Positions 1 through 6,490 of a DNA stretch of 10,494 nucleotides are shown piece after piece (the stretch's first letter is position 1; each line of letters starts with the position of its first letter). Source of the stretch: a bacterium (lineage in GTDB: Bacteria; Patescibacteriota; Minisyncoccia; Phycocordibacterales; UBA2163); contig JABGQE010000014.1 of NCBI GenBank assembly GCA_018648925.1, positions 1-10,494 on the forward strand. Direction: 5' to 3'. Made by a program: the position numbers and the translations under genes. The notes beneath the pieces were generated by a model. That model made no database searches, was not told where the DNA came from, and saw nothing but the letters and a program-made list of their open reading frames with translations.

Positions 1-32
1 ATTTGTACTATAGATAATTTATTTAGTCAAAT

Positions 33-548
33 TTAGGAGAATTTCTCAAATGCTAGCTTTACCGCTTCTATGTCGTCTGGGAACATTACCACCTCATCTT
101 CTGGGACGCCATTTTCTCTGTCTGTCTTTTTTAGCTCGCGAATATTGTCTACATCACTCTTTGAGATCAACCTTATACTTCCACCAGTGGATGAGTTAAG
201 TTCTATCTCTTTCAATGCCGATTCATCTATTATTACACCAAAGTTAGCTACAGATATGTCATCGGTGCTTATTCGGTTAAGTTCTATAAAGCTTTCGTCT
301 TTATTGAGCTCTGCCTCTACGATCTCCGCAAATTCTTCCCCAAGCTCTTCTCGTGTCTCACGTAGAAGTGTGTCTGTCTCATTTTCTCCATCGTTTATGC
401 TTCCATGCACTGTAAGCTGGCATGCGCCTCTGTATGTCTCTTGGTTATTTTTTTCAGTATTAAAATTACCTCGTACTTGAAGTACTGCGGTGAGTCCACG
501 GTCTGTAGTATTTGTAAGTACTATAAGTCCAACTGTTCTTTTAATCAT
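33..548 (-). CDS. Nudix hydrolase family protein
   Basis: A 171-aa protein with a Nudix box at residues 49-71: G49-x5-E55-x7-R63-E64-x2-E67-E68-x-G70. This is the metal-binding loop that positions catalysis on nucleoside-diphosphate-linked substrates. The two positions that are normally aliphatic (T65 and E71) are polar, but every charged metal-binding residue is present. The family hydrolyses NDP-X compounds such as oxidised dNTPs, ADP-ribose or dinucleotide polyphosphates; nothing visible fixes the substrate. The ATG at 548 lies 12 bases after the dprA stop on the same strand and has no Shine-Dalgarno sequence, so it is probably cotranscribed and translationally coupled with dprA. The C-terminal half (about residues 90-171) is acidic and resembles nothing I recognise. 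No clear terminator is visible before the window edge. The family call is firm; the exact function is unknown. Confidence 0.88.
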   Translation of the reverse strand: MIKRTVGLIVLTNTTDRGLTAVLQVRGNFNTEKNNQETYRGACQLTVHGSINDGENETDTLLRETREELGEEFAEIVEAELNKDESFIELNRISTDDISVANFGVIIDESALKEIELNSSTGGSIRLISKSDVDNIRELKKTDRENGVPEDEVVMFPDDIEAVKLAFEKFS

Positions 549-560
549 AATTAATTTAAG

Positions 561-1424
561 CTAATTATTAATCCTCATCTCTCCGTAACTCTCTTTAATA
601 ATACCTTTTATCTCCATTGCAGAAAGTGTAACATTTGCATCTTGAATTGGAAATCCTAAATTTGCTATTAGCTCGTCACGCTCCATTGGGGTCTTTAGTA
701 TGTCCATAACCTTTCTCTCTTTCTCTGACAAATCTTTAAGGTCTAGTTTTTGCTGTCCTTCTTCTTGTTTCAATCCAAGTGCCTCTAAAATATCGCCACT
801 ATTTCTTATAGGTGTAGCTCCAAGGCGCAAAAGCATATGTGGACCGAAGGAATTACCAGAGAATATTGACGCCGGCACCGTAAGCACGTCTCTATTATAT
901 TCTGTCGCAAACTTGGATGTTATAAGTGTGCCTGACTTTTCTTCAGCCTCTATTATAAGTACAGCGTGTGACATGCCGGCCATTACTCTATTCCTCTGCG
1001 GGAAGCTATAGTGAGTAGCTTTAAAGTTTTCTTCAAACTCTGAAAGCATCGTACCTCCTGATTTTACAATCCTCCTTGCTAATTCTTTGTGTGTCTTTGG
1101 GTGAAGCACGTTTTCGTTTAAACCAGAGCCTGGAACCGCTATGGTAGTAAGTCCGTTATCTAGTGCTGACTCATGGGCGATAGAGTCTATACCTAAAGCA
1201 AGCCCAGACACTATGACTATAGGGTACCCACGCAAGCCTTCTATTAGGGTTTTGCATACATCTTTACCATATGGAGAGTATTTTCTTGAGCCAACGACAC
1301 ACAGGTACTTCATATTGTCAGGAGGTAGCTCACCTTTTATATAAAGTTTTTTGGGAGGATCATTAATCTCTTTAAGGAGTTCTGGATATTCTTCAGATTT
1401 TAATTGTTTAATATCACTTTCCAT
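561..1424 (-). CDS. dprA: DNA-processing protein DprA (Smf family)
   Basis: A 287-aa protein with the DprA Rossmann-like fold. VVGSRKYSPYG (43-53) opens the nucleotide-fold core, SGLALGIDSIAH (73-84) is the family signature, FPQRNRVMAG (141-150) is the ssDNA-contacting segment, and EKSGTLITS (162-170) is the second conserved strand. Residues about 232-284 look like the C-terminal winged-helix (DML1-like) domain. The N-terminal SAM or helix-hairpin-helix region of longer homologues is mostly absent. In known systems DprA binds incoming single-stranded DNA and loads RecA in natural transformation. CPR bacteria usually retain it, consistent with DNA uptake. It heads a two-gene minus-strand unit with the Nudix gene. 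The ATG at 1424 is preceded by no Shine-Dalgarno sequence but by an extended -10 box only 6 bases away, implying a leaderless mRNA. Confidence 0.95.
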   Translation of the reverse strand: MESDIKQLKSEEYPELLKEINDPPKKLYIKGELPPDNMKYLCVVGSRKYSPYGKDVCKTLIEGLRGYPIVIVSGLALGIDSIAHESALDNGLTTIAVPGSGLNENVLHPKTHKELARRIVKSGGTMLSEFEENFKATHYSFPQRNRVMAGMSHAVLIIEAEEKSGTLITSKFATEYNRDVLTVPASIFSGNSFGPHMLLRLGATPIRNSGDILEALGLKQEEGQQKLDLKDLSEKERKVMDILKTPMERDELIANLGFPIQDANVTLSAMEIKGIIKESYGEMRINN

Positions 1425-1430
1425 TTGTTT

Positions 1431-1439
1431 ATTCTATCA
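1431..1439 (-). promoter_or_regulatory. Extended -10 promoter of dprA (leaderless)
   Basis: Read on the minus strand, TGA-TAGAAT is an extended -10 element. It ends 6 bases before the dprA ATG, which puts the predicted transcription start at or next to the start codon. No convincing -35 box is visible. The same geometry recurs before dnaX, the 22-aa peptide gene and the gene at the right edge. Confidence 0.6.
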
Positions 1440-1491
1440 CTTTTGATACTATTTAGGATATAAAGGAGTGATAACGACTATTATATTCTTA

Positions 1492-1767
1492 ACCCCCTCT
1501 TTTTGAGTTCTGCTTTCTACGAATTATGTACTATGTATATATAATAAAGAATAAGGAAAAAATTAGAGATTTGTATATTGGATATACTTCTGATCTTAGA
1601 CGTAGACTAAAAGAACATGGTGTATCAAAAGAAGATCTTGTATACTATGAAGCATACAAGGATAAAGATGATGCAGTTAGAAGAGAAACAAAACTTAAAG
1701 ACTACAAGAGTTCTTGGGGTCAATTAAAAAAAAGAATAGTAAAAAGCAGAATCTAAAAAGAGGGGGT
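1492..1767. mobile_element. Inverted-repeat-bounded GIY-YIG unit
   Basis: The 29-nt segments 1492-1520 and 1739-1767 are imperfect inverted repeats: 25 of 29 positions pair, with differences only in a central GAG/AGA triplet and one T/C. Each outer end reads ACCCCCTCTTTTT into the unit. The right repeat overlaps the last codons and stop of the enclosed nuclease gene, so repeat and gene form one compact 276-bp unit. I see no convincing target-site duplication. This could be a homing-nuclease-type or non-autonomous mobile cassette, or a gene whose transcript is closed by a long hairpin. The repeat is directly visible; mobility is inference. Confidence 0.55.
1526..1756 (+). CDS. Small GIY-YIG domain endonuclease (UPF0213-like)
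   Basis: A 76-aa protein consisting of a single GIY-YIG domain. YVYIIKN (3-9) is the GIY strand, LYIGYT (16-21) the YIG strand, LRRRLKEH (24-31) carries the catalytic Arg and conserved His helix, and RRETKLKDY (52-60) holds the metal-binding Glu54. The C-terminus is Lys/Arg-rich and would favour DNA contact. The family comprises single-strand-nicking or structure-specific nucleases; stand-alone members of this size are mostly uncharacterised. No Shine-Dalgarno sequence precedes the ATG, and the gene is almost exactly framed by the inverted repeats at 1492-1520 and 1739-1767. Its 3' end codes for part of the right repeat. The domain call is strong; the cellular role and whether the unit moves are unknown. 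Confidence 0.88.
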   Translation: MYYVYIIKNKEKIRDLYIGYTSDLRRRLKEHGVSKEDLVYYEAYKDKDDAVRRETKLKDYKSSWGQLKKRIVKSRI

Positions 1768-1770
1768 GAC

Positions 1771-1806
1771 GATTTTCTAAAATTCGTTTCACTCATTAAG
1801 AAAATC
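1771..1806 (+). promoter_or_regulatory. Hairpin in the serS leader
   Basis: GATTTTCT (1771-1778) pairs perfectly with AGAAAATC (1799-1806), ending four bases before the serS ATG. A competing hairpin, ACGATTTTCT against AAAATTCGT (1769-1787, one bulge), uses the same left arm. The purine stretch AGGGGGTGA (1761-1769) lies just upstream and resembles an extended Shine-Dalgarno sequence. It is too far from the ATG in linear sequence, but would sit about five bases away if the hairpin were looped out. Functional meaning is inferred. Confidence 0.35.
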
Positions 1807-1810
1807 TATC

Positions 1811-3100
1811 ATGTTAGACATAAAATTCATCAGAGAAAATAAAGATATAGTAAAAGCAGCTAGCGAGAAAAAGCACATTGAGGTTGATGTTGACCGACTC
1901 ATTGAGGTTGACGACGACAGACGCAAGAGAATAGCTTCTTTTGAAGCAAAAAAAGCAGAGCAAAACACTGTATCTGAAGAAATAGCACAAACTCAAGATC
2001 AGGAAGAGCGTAATCATCTTATAACTAAGATGAAGATGCTCAAGGATGTAATCACTGGAGAAGAGGACGAGCTAAGAGAGGTCATGAAAGAATGGCAATA
2101 CTTAATGGTGCGTGTACCAAATATCCCTGATATGTCTGTACCGGAAGGCGAGACAGATGAAGACAATAAAGAGATAAGAAAGTGGGGAGAGATCAAAGAG
2201 TTTGGTTTTGAACCAAAAGGTCATATGGAACTAATGCAAGATTTAGATATGGTTGATTTTGAGCGTGGCACAAAGATAGCTGGTTTTCGTGGGCACATAC
2301 TCAAAGGTGATGCAGTTGCATTACAGTTTGCATTGTTTCAGTTTGTGCAGGATCAGTTTAGGGAAAAAGGTTTTACTCCAGCTATCGTTCCATCACTTTT
2401 AAATAAAGAGCCTTTTATTGGTACTGGCTTTCTTCCACAAAGTGAAGAAGATTTATATAAAACACAAGATGAAAGTTACCTTGCTGGTACTGGTGAAGTA
2501 GGGATGATGGGTTACTACATGGACGAGGTATTAGATAAAAAAGATTTTCCTATCAAATTTTTAGCATATTCACCATGCTTTAGGCGTGAAGCAGGGAGTC
2601 ACGGTAAAGATACAAAAGGACTTATGCGCGTACATGAATTTTATAAACTTGAGCAAATAGTAATTTGTGAAGCATCTCACGAGACTTCAGTAAAACTTCA
2701 TGAAGAAATCACAGAGAATTCAGAGAAAATAATGCAAGCTCTTAATATTCCTTATCATGTTGTTATAAACTCAGGAGGGGATTTAGGTCTTGGACAGGTA
2801 AAGAAATACGACATAGAAGGTTGGGTGCCGAAAGATATGAAGTACAGAGAGACACATTCGTCTTCATATTTTCACGATTTTCAAACAAGACGTCTTAATA
2901 TTAAATATAAAGATGATGAAGGTAAATTAAAATTTGCACACTCTCTTAATAATACTGCTATAGCTACGCCTAGGATTCTTATACACATAATAGAAAACAA
3001 TCAAAACGAGGACGGTTCAATAAATATTCCTGAAGTATTACAAAAGTATATGGGTAAAGATATTATCAAAAATGACAACAATCAGACGCAAACATCATAA
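1811..3100 (+). CDS. serS: Seryl-tRNA synthetase
   Basis: A 429-aa protein of normal length for bacterial SerRS. Residues about 1-105 form the charged, coiled-coil tRNA-binding arm. The class II catalytic core follows: the serine-binding TGE loop (227-229), motif 2 from FRREAGSHGKDTKG (257-270) into RVHEF (273-277), the SSYFHDFQTRR strand (350-360), and motif 3 around LNNTAIATPR (379-388) with the ATP-binding Arg388. It charges tRNA-Ser with serine in the cytoplasm. The TGE loop has Gly where Ser is usual, and motif 3 has LNN where LNG is usual, both mild lineage variations. No close Shine-Dalgarno sequence precedes the ATG, and no T-box-like leader is visible. The last 29 bases overlap the ftsQ-like gene in another frame, suggesting translational coupling. 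Confidence 0.97.
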   Translation: MLDIKFIRENKDIVKAASEKKHIEVDVDRLIEVDDDRRKRIASFEAKKAEQNTVSEEIAQTQDQEERNHLITKMKMLKDVITGEEDELREVMKEWQYLMVRVPNIPDMSVPEGETDEDNKEIRKWGEIKEFGFEPKGHMELMQDLDMVDFERGTKIAGFRGHILKGDAVALQFALFQFVQDQFREKGFTPAIVPSLLNKEPFIGTGFLPQSEEDLYKTQDESYLAGTGEVGMMGYYMDEVLDKKDFPIKFLAYSPCFRREAGSHGKDTKGLMRVHEFYKLEQIVICEASHETSVKLHEEITENSEKIMQALNIPYHVVINSGGDLGLGQVKKYDIEGWVPKDMKYRETHSSSYFHDFQTRRLNIKYKDDEGKLKFAHSLNNTAIATPRILIHIIENNQNEDGSINIPEVLQKYMGKDIIKNDNNQTQTS

Positions 3101-3983
3101 ACATAGACCGCACTCTAAGCTAGCTCAAAGAAGGAAAAAACTACTGATGTTTAAAATCAGCGGTATTGTTGTGGCAATACTACTTATAGTTACCGGTATA
3201 GTGTTTGGTTTGAGGTCAGAACGTATAAATATTGCAGACATTAATATAAAAGGAAATTCTGCACTTGCAACAAAGGTATTGACGGGATTCACAGAAGACA
3301 TAATCTCTGGAAACTTTGCATTTGTATTTCCTAAATCAAGCATATTTCTATACCCAAGAGAGGATTTACAAGCATCACTTTTAAATAGCTTTAAAGAAAT
3401 AAAAGAGGTTGATGTATCGTTTGATAGTTTGCAATCAATCTCTGTAAATATAGAAGAGAGAAAACCTTATGCATTATATTGTGGTGAGTATTTTGCACAT
3501 GATACAGACCAGACACTTATTGTCTCTGAAGAAGTGGCAAGTAGTACATCTGAAAACATGTCTACTATAGTGGTAGAAGAAGGTAGTTGTTATTTCTTAG
3601 ATGAAGATGGACTGATCTTTACTAAGGCCCCAGTGTTTTCTGGCAATGTATATTTGCGGTATTTCGGTTCAATTTCTGAGGACGAAGTAATAGGTAGCCA
3701 GTTTATGCAATCAGAGGATTTTCATGAGACAAATTTCTTTTTAGCATCTTTAGTTGAGCTTGGTTTGAACCCCGTTACTTTTAGTATTGTGAATAAAGAC
3801 GATTTTGAAATCACACTTTTAAGTGGAGGTAAGATAATGTTTGGTAAGAAACAAAGCCTTTCAAATATATATGAAAACATACAGTCTGTGTTTGGGTCAG
3901 AGGAGTTTGACGAAGATAGTCTAGAGGTCTTAGACTATGCTGATTTTCGTTTCGGTAATAAAGTATATTTTAAATTTAAATAG
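3072..3983 (+). CDS. ftsQ: FtsQ/DivIB-like cell division protein
   Basis: A 303-aa bitopic membrane protein. It has a very basic cytoplasmic N-terminus (residues 1-27, rich in Arg, Lys and His), one transmembrane helix at about 28-47, a POTRA-like domain at about 53-130 (starting INIADINIKGNSAL and ending VNIEERKPYALYC), then a beta domain with CYFLDEDGLIF (173-183) and a C-terminal DFRFGNKVYFKFK strand typical of FtsQ. FtsQ bridges early and late divisome proteins and binds FtsB/FtsL outside the membrane. The ATG at 3072 lies inside the serS 3' end; the next Met (residue 26) would remove the basic tail, so 3072 is preferred. Its linkage to serS rather than to mur/ftsA/ftsZ genes is unusual compared with model bacteria. 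The family assignment rests on architecture and short motifs. Confidence 0.8.
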   Translation: MTTIRRKHHKHRPHSKLAQRRKKLLMFKISGIVVAILLIVTGIVFGLRSERINIADINIKGNSALATKVLTGFTEDIISGNFAFVFPKSSIFLYPREDLQASLLNSFKEIKEVDVSFDSLQSISVNIEERKPYALYCGEYFAHDTDQTLIVSEEVASSTSENMSTIVVEEGSCYFLDEDGLIFTKAPVFSGNVYLRYFGSISEDEVIGSQFMQSEDFHETNFFLASLVELGLNPVTFSIVNKDDFEITLLSGGKIMFGKKQSLSNIYENIQSVFGSEEFDEDSLEVLDYADFRFGNKVYFKFK

Positions 3984-3985
3984 AG

Positions 3986-3991
3986 TATACT
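3986..3991 (+). promoter_or_regulatory. Possible -10 box of dus
   Basis: TATACT directly follows the ftsQ stop and lies 15 bases before the preferred dus ATG at 4007, predicting a leader of only about 8 bases. No -35 box is evident and read-through from serS-ftsQ is equally possible. Confidence 0.35.
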
Positions 3992-4006
3992 TTGCGAGAT
4001 AAAAAT

Positions 4007-4960
4007 ATGTCAAAAGGATTTTGGGAAAAGCTAAATAAACCATTCTTCGTACTTGCACCTATGGCAGATGTCACTGATGCTCCTTTCAGGCGTGTTATAG
4101 CAAAGTATGGTAAGCCAGATGTTACTTATACTGAGTTTGTATCAGCTGACGGACTATTCCTCGGGGGTTATGATGCTTTAGTAAAAGATTTAGAATTTAC
4201 TGAAGATGAAAGACCGATAGTAGCGCAGTTTTTTACTTCTGACCCTGAACGCATGAAAAAGGCAGCCGAGCTCGCAGTAGAGCTCGGCTTTGACGGCATA
4301 GACATAAACATGGGTTGCCCTGACAGGAGTATAGAGAAGCAGGGAGCAGGGTCTGCTCTGATGAAGAACCCACAACTTGCAAAAGAACTTATAAAAGCAG
4401 CTCAAGAGGGTGCGGGGGATATACCAGTGTCAGTGAAGACGCGAGTAGGGTATAACAAAGACGAACTAGACGAGTGGCTGAGAGCACTGCTTGAAGCAGA
4501 GCCTGCAGTGATAACTGTACATGCACGCACACGCAAGCAGATGTCTAAAGTTCCTGCGGATTGGTCTTATATAAAAAGAGCAGTAGAGGTACGCGATAAT
4601 TTGAAAAGCGATACATTAATAGTTGGCAACGGTGACGTGACTGATATAAAAGACGCGAGAGCGAAAGCGCAAGAGTCAGGTGCAGACGGGATAATGCTCG
4701 GACGAGCGATATTTGGTAATCCGTGGTTATTTGATGAAAGTAAGAGTGAAGTAAGTATAGAAGAGAAACTTAAAGTAATGGTAGAGCATACGAAGCTTTT
4801 TGAAGAGTTGGTACCGCATAAAAACTTTTCTATTATGAAAAAGCACTACAAGGCATATGTACAAGGTTGGGACGGAGCAAAGGAGCTACGCATAAAACTA
4901 ATGGAAGCAAAGACAGCCAGTGGCGTAGAAGAGACAGTAAATGAGTATTTAAATAAATAA
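4007..4960 (+). CDS. dus: tRNA-dihydrouridine synthase
   Basis: A 317-aa flavoenzyme with a TIM-barrel fold. LAPMADVTDAPFR (16-28) is the N-terminal FMN-binding signature. NMGCPDRSIEKQGAGSALM (101-119) contains catalytic Cys104. SVKTRVG (142-148) carries the FMN-binding Lys. HARTRKQMSKVPADW (172-186) and VGNGDV (206-211) are further FMN/tRNA contacts, and GIMLGRAIFGNPW (228-240) is the phosphate-binding loop. The enzyme reduces specific uridines in tRNA D-loops using NAD(P)H. A longer reading frame opens at a TTG at 3992, but ATG 4007 gives the usual Dus N-terminus and is chosen. The gene follows ftsQ by 23 bases and ends before the hairpin at 4966-5011. Which D-loop position it modifies cannot be read from the sequence. 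Confidence 0.95.
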   Translation: MSKGFWEKLNKPFFVLAPMADVTDAPFRRVIAKYGKPDVTYTEFVSADGLFLGGYDALVKDLEFTEDERPIVAQFFTSDPERMKKAAELAVELGFDGIDINMGCPDRSIEKQGAGSALMKNPQLAKELIKAAQEGAGDIPVSVKTRVGYNKDELDEWLRALLEAEPAVITVHARTRKQMSKVPADWSYIKRAVEVRDNLKSDTLIVGNGDVTDIKDARAKAQESGADGIMLGRAIFGNPWLFDESKSEVSIEEKLKVMVEHTKLFEELVPHKNFSIMKKHYKAYVQGWDGAKELRIKLMEAKTASGVEETVNEYLNK

Positions 4961-5011
4961 AAAAATGCTACAACATTCAACTGATCTAGCTTAGACCTGA
5001 ATGTTGTAGCA
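4959..5011 (-). terminator. Terminator of the 46-aa peptide gene, between convergent genes
   Basis: TGCTACAACATTCA (4966-4979) and TGAATGTTGTAGCA (4998-5011) form a perfect 14-bp stem, with a small inner TCTA/TAGA pairing in the loop. On the minus strand the stem is followed by seven T residues (A4959-A4965 on the plus strand), a canonical intrinsic terminator for the peptide gene. On the plus strand it lacks a T tract, so it would end dus transcripts only weakly. Confidence 0.85.
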
Positions 5012-5034
5012 CCTCTCGAGTATACATTCGTAGA

Positions 5035-5175
5035 TTACGCTTGTATTACCCAATTCTTTACGATAGTTAAAAACATCATTACAATAAGTATTGTTCCTAA
5101 TGCCTCTGCAACTAATTGAACTGCTTGATTTGTATTTTTGTAAGACTTAACAAAGTTATTAACCATTGTTAACAT
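5035..5175 (-). CDS. 46-aa single-span membrane peptide, unknown
   Basis: A 46-aa protein not matching any family I recognise. The N-terminal half is polar (VNNFVKSYKNTNQAVQ), followed by one hydrophobic helix at about residues 23-39 (ALGTILIVMMFLTIV) and a short KNWVIQA tail. The start at 5175 is chosen because GGAG (5182-5185 on the plus strand as CTCC) sits 6 bases upstream. The frame stays open to 5271, but the extra part crosses the promoter and is unlikely to be translated; an ATG at 5187 is a possible alternative. The gene has its own promoter, a palindrome over that promoter, and a strong terminator, which together argue that it is real and regulated. A toxin-like, stress-induced or signalling peptide are possibilities that the sequence cannot separate. 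Confidence 0.65.
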   Translation of the reverse strand: MLTMVNNFVKSYKNTNQAVQLVAEALGTILIVMMFLTIVKNWVIQA

Positions 5176-5233
5176 TTGTATCTCCATAATAATTTGGAAA
5201 AATAAATATTTACAAATACAAATCAGTGGGTGA

Positions 5234-5263
5234 TTCTGTGTATATACTAGCATATACACAGAA
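5234..5263. promoter_or_regulatory. 30-nt palindrome, candidate operator
   Basis: TTCTGTGTATAT (5234-5245) and ATATACACAGAA (5252-5263) are perfect inverted repeats. The 6-nt centre ACTAGC adds two more pairs, so only one pair of the 30-nt palindrome fails. It covers the -10 box and most of the spacer of the minus-strand promoter, the classic place for a repressor. It could instead fold as RNA. Confidence 0.55.
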
Positions 5264-5271
5264 AATGTCAA
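5244..5271 (-). promoter_or_regulatory. Promoter of the 46-aa peptide gene
   Basis: On the minus strand, a perfect -35 box TTGACA (5271-5266) is followed by a 16-base spacer and TAGTAT (5249-5244), with TG one base upstream of the -10 (extended -10). Predicted transcription start is about 5237, leaving a leader of about 60 bases carrying the Shine-Dalgarno sequence. Confidence 0.7.
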
Positions 5272-5299
5272 AGGGTTAATTTAATCTTTAATAATTCCG

Positions 5300-5308
5300 T
5301 GATATAAT
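5300..5308 (+). promoter_or_regulatory. Extended -10 promoter of dnaX (leaderless)
   Basis: TGA-TATAAT is a perfect extended -10 element ending 6 bases before the dnaX ATG. There is no Shine-Dalgarno sequence. Transcription should begin at or beside the start codon, giving a leaderless mRNA. The -35 region is only weakly T-rich. Confidence 0.75.
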
Positions 5309-5314
5309 CTACTT

Positions 5315-6352
5315 ATGTCAGAAGTACTCTATAGAAAATACCGCCCAAGGGGCTTTAAAGACGTGCTAGGTCAAGAGCATATAGTTAACGCCCTCTCTGG
5401 TGCACTAAAGCAAGACAATATAGCTCATGCCTACCTGTTCTCTGGTTCACGAGGTACTGGTAAGACTAGTATTGCAAGGATACTAGCAGGTGAAGTAAAG
5501 ACTTCCAGTAATGACTTACATGAGATAGATGCAGCGTCAAACCGTGGTATTGACGACATACGTGAGCTTCGTGAGGCTGTGACAGTGCTTCCGTTTGAGT
5601 CTAAATACAAAGTGTACATAATAGACGAGGTTCACATGCTTACTAAAGAAGCGTTCAATGCACTTTTAAAAACTTTAGAGGAGCCACCTGCGCATGTGAT
5701 ATTTATGCTTGCGACAACTGAGATAGAAAAGCTTCCAGATACTATAGTGTCGCGGTGTCAGACTTTTACTTTCAAAAAGCCATCACAGAAGATTTTGAAA
5801 GTTGCTGTGACAGAGACAGCAAAGTCTGAAGGGTTTACACTTGAGCCTTCCGCTGCGGAGCTTATAGCAATGCTTGGCGACGGTTCGTTCCGTGATGCGC
5901 AGGGAATACTTCAGAAGGTGATTTTCTCATCGGCTGATAAGAATGTAAGTGTAGAAGAGGTGGAAAAGGTGGCAGGAGCGCCAAGAGGTAAGATAGTAAA
6001 CGATATAGTTACGGGGTTAGCAGAAGGGGACTTAGATAAGAGTGTTCAGGCAGTGAACAGTGCAATAGAGGGAAATATAGATATGAAAGTATTCCTTAAG
6101 ATGATACTTCATAAAGTGCGCTCCGTAATGCTTCTGAAATATGCGAAAGATATGGAGAGTGTTATAAAAGAGCAGTTTGGGGTGGAGGATTTTGAGCTTC
6201 TAAAGAAGTTAAGCGCACAAGAAAAAAGCAAGGTTAATTCAAATACACTTACAGAGCTACTTCTAGCATACGACGCTACTGGTCGCTCATACATCCCTCA
6301 ACTCCCTCTAGAGCTTGCACTCATTAAAATCTTAGGGCAAGATAGTAAATAA
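5315..6352 (+). CDS. dnaX: DNA polymerase III gamma subunit (DnaX)
   Basis: A 345-aa clamp-loader ATPase. YRKYRPRGFKDVLGQEH (6-22) is the DnaX N-terminal signature, GSRGTGKTS (44-52) the Walker A motif, YIIDEVHML (101-109) the Walker B/DExH motif, LATTE (132-136) sensor 1 and SRC (146-148) the arginine-finger motif. The collar domain follows from about 225. It loads the sliding clamp at replication forks. Two features stand out. The four-Cys zinc module that usually lies between Walker A and the DAASN motif is gone: only about 11 residues join ARILAG (54-59) to EIDAASN (70-76). The long tau extension that binds DnaB and the polymerase is also absent, so only a gamma form is encoded, without any slippage site needed. 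Both look like genome-reduction traits. No terminator is evident after the stop. Confidence 0.96.
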   Translation: MSEVLYRKYRPRGFKDVLGQEHIVNALSGALKQDNIAHAYLFSGSRGTGKTSIARILAGEVKTSSNDLHEIDAASNRGIDDIRELREAVTVLPFESKYKVYIIDEVHMLTKEAFNALLKTLEEPPAHVIFMLATTEIEKLPDTIVSRCQTFTFKKPSQKILKVAVTETAKSEGFTLEPSAAELIAMLGDGSFRDAQGILQKVIFSSADKNVSVEEVEKVAGAPRGKIVNDIVTGLAEGDLDKSVQAVNSAIEGNIDMKVFLKMILHKVRSVMLLKYAKDMESVIKEQFGVEDFELLKKLSAQEKSKVNSNTLTELLLAYDATGRSYIPQLPLELALIKILGQDSK

Positions 6353-6354
6353 GG

Positions 6355-6421
6355 TAGGTTTTTGGTACATTAAAATAGAATACATTGTCTTCAGAGCTGC
6401 CGGATCGTCGAAGTGGTGGGA
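6355..6421 (+). pseudogene. Degenerate tRNA-Gln copy: promoter region and 5' half
   Basis: This stretch repeats, about 145-149 bases upstream, the region that leads into and begins the intact tRNA-Gln gene. TTTTTGGTACATT corresponds to TTTTTGGTATAAT, and AGCTGCCGGATCGTC corresponds to AGCTGCCAGATCGTC, followed by a D-loop-like AAGTGGTGGG. After this the tRNA similarity stops and a hairpin-rich insert begins. The acceptor strand 6398-6404 pairs perfectly with 6644-6650 in the 3' half copy beyond the intact gene. Confidence 0.6.
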
Positions 6422-6469
6422 ATTAAATACAAACTGCTTTGTATTTAATCCGATCTGCTCGAAAGCAGA
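6419..6469 (+). repeat. Two adjacent hairpins inside the tRNA-Gln region
   Basis: ATTAAATACAAA (6422-6433) and TTTGTATTTAAT (6438-6449) make a perfect 12-bp stem with a CTGC loop, extended by GG/CC around a bulged A6421. It is followed at once by TCTGCT-CGAA-AGCAGA (6454-6469), a 6-bp hairpin. Neither is followed by a T tract, so they are unlikely to be terminators. Similar D-arm-like segments lie on both sides (6400-6420 and 6473-6492). Confidence 0.7.
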
Positions 6470-6490
6470 ATTTCCGATGTCGAACTTGGT

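Noticed and set aside
1471..1491. Target-site duplication around the GIY-YIG unit
   Set aside because: The flanks at 1471-1491 and 1768-1790 share only a short ACGA-like match, which is not convincing.
1757..1810. T-box riboswitch before serS
   Set aside because: The leader is far too short and shows no T-box sequence or specifier stem; only simple hairpins are visible.
3992..4006. Upstream TTG start for dus adding five residues
   Set aside because: The ATG at 4007 gives the usual Dus N-terminus, and the TTG immediately follows a -10-like TATACT, so it would lie before the likely transcription start.
5176..5271. Longer form of the 46-aa peptide starting at 5271
   Set aside because: The extension runs through the -35, -10 and palindrome of its own promoter and has no ribosome binding site; a GGAG fits the start at 5175.
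6353..6490. tmRNA, SRP RNA or RNase P RNA in the dnaX-tRNA gap
   Set aside because: None of the conserved core motifs of these RNAs is present; the signals are tRNA-like halves and simple hairpins.
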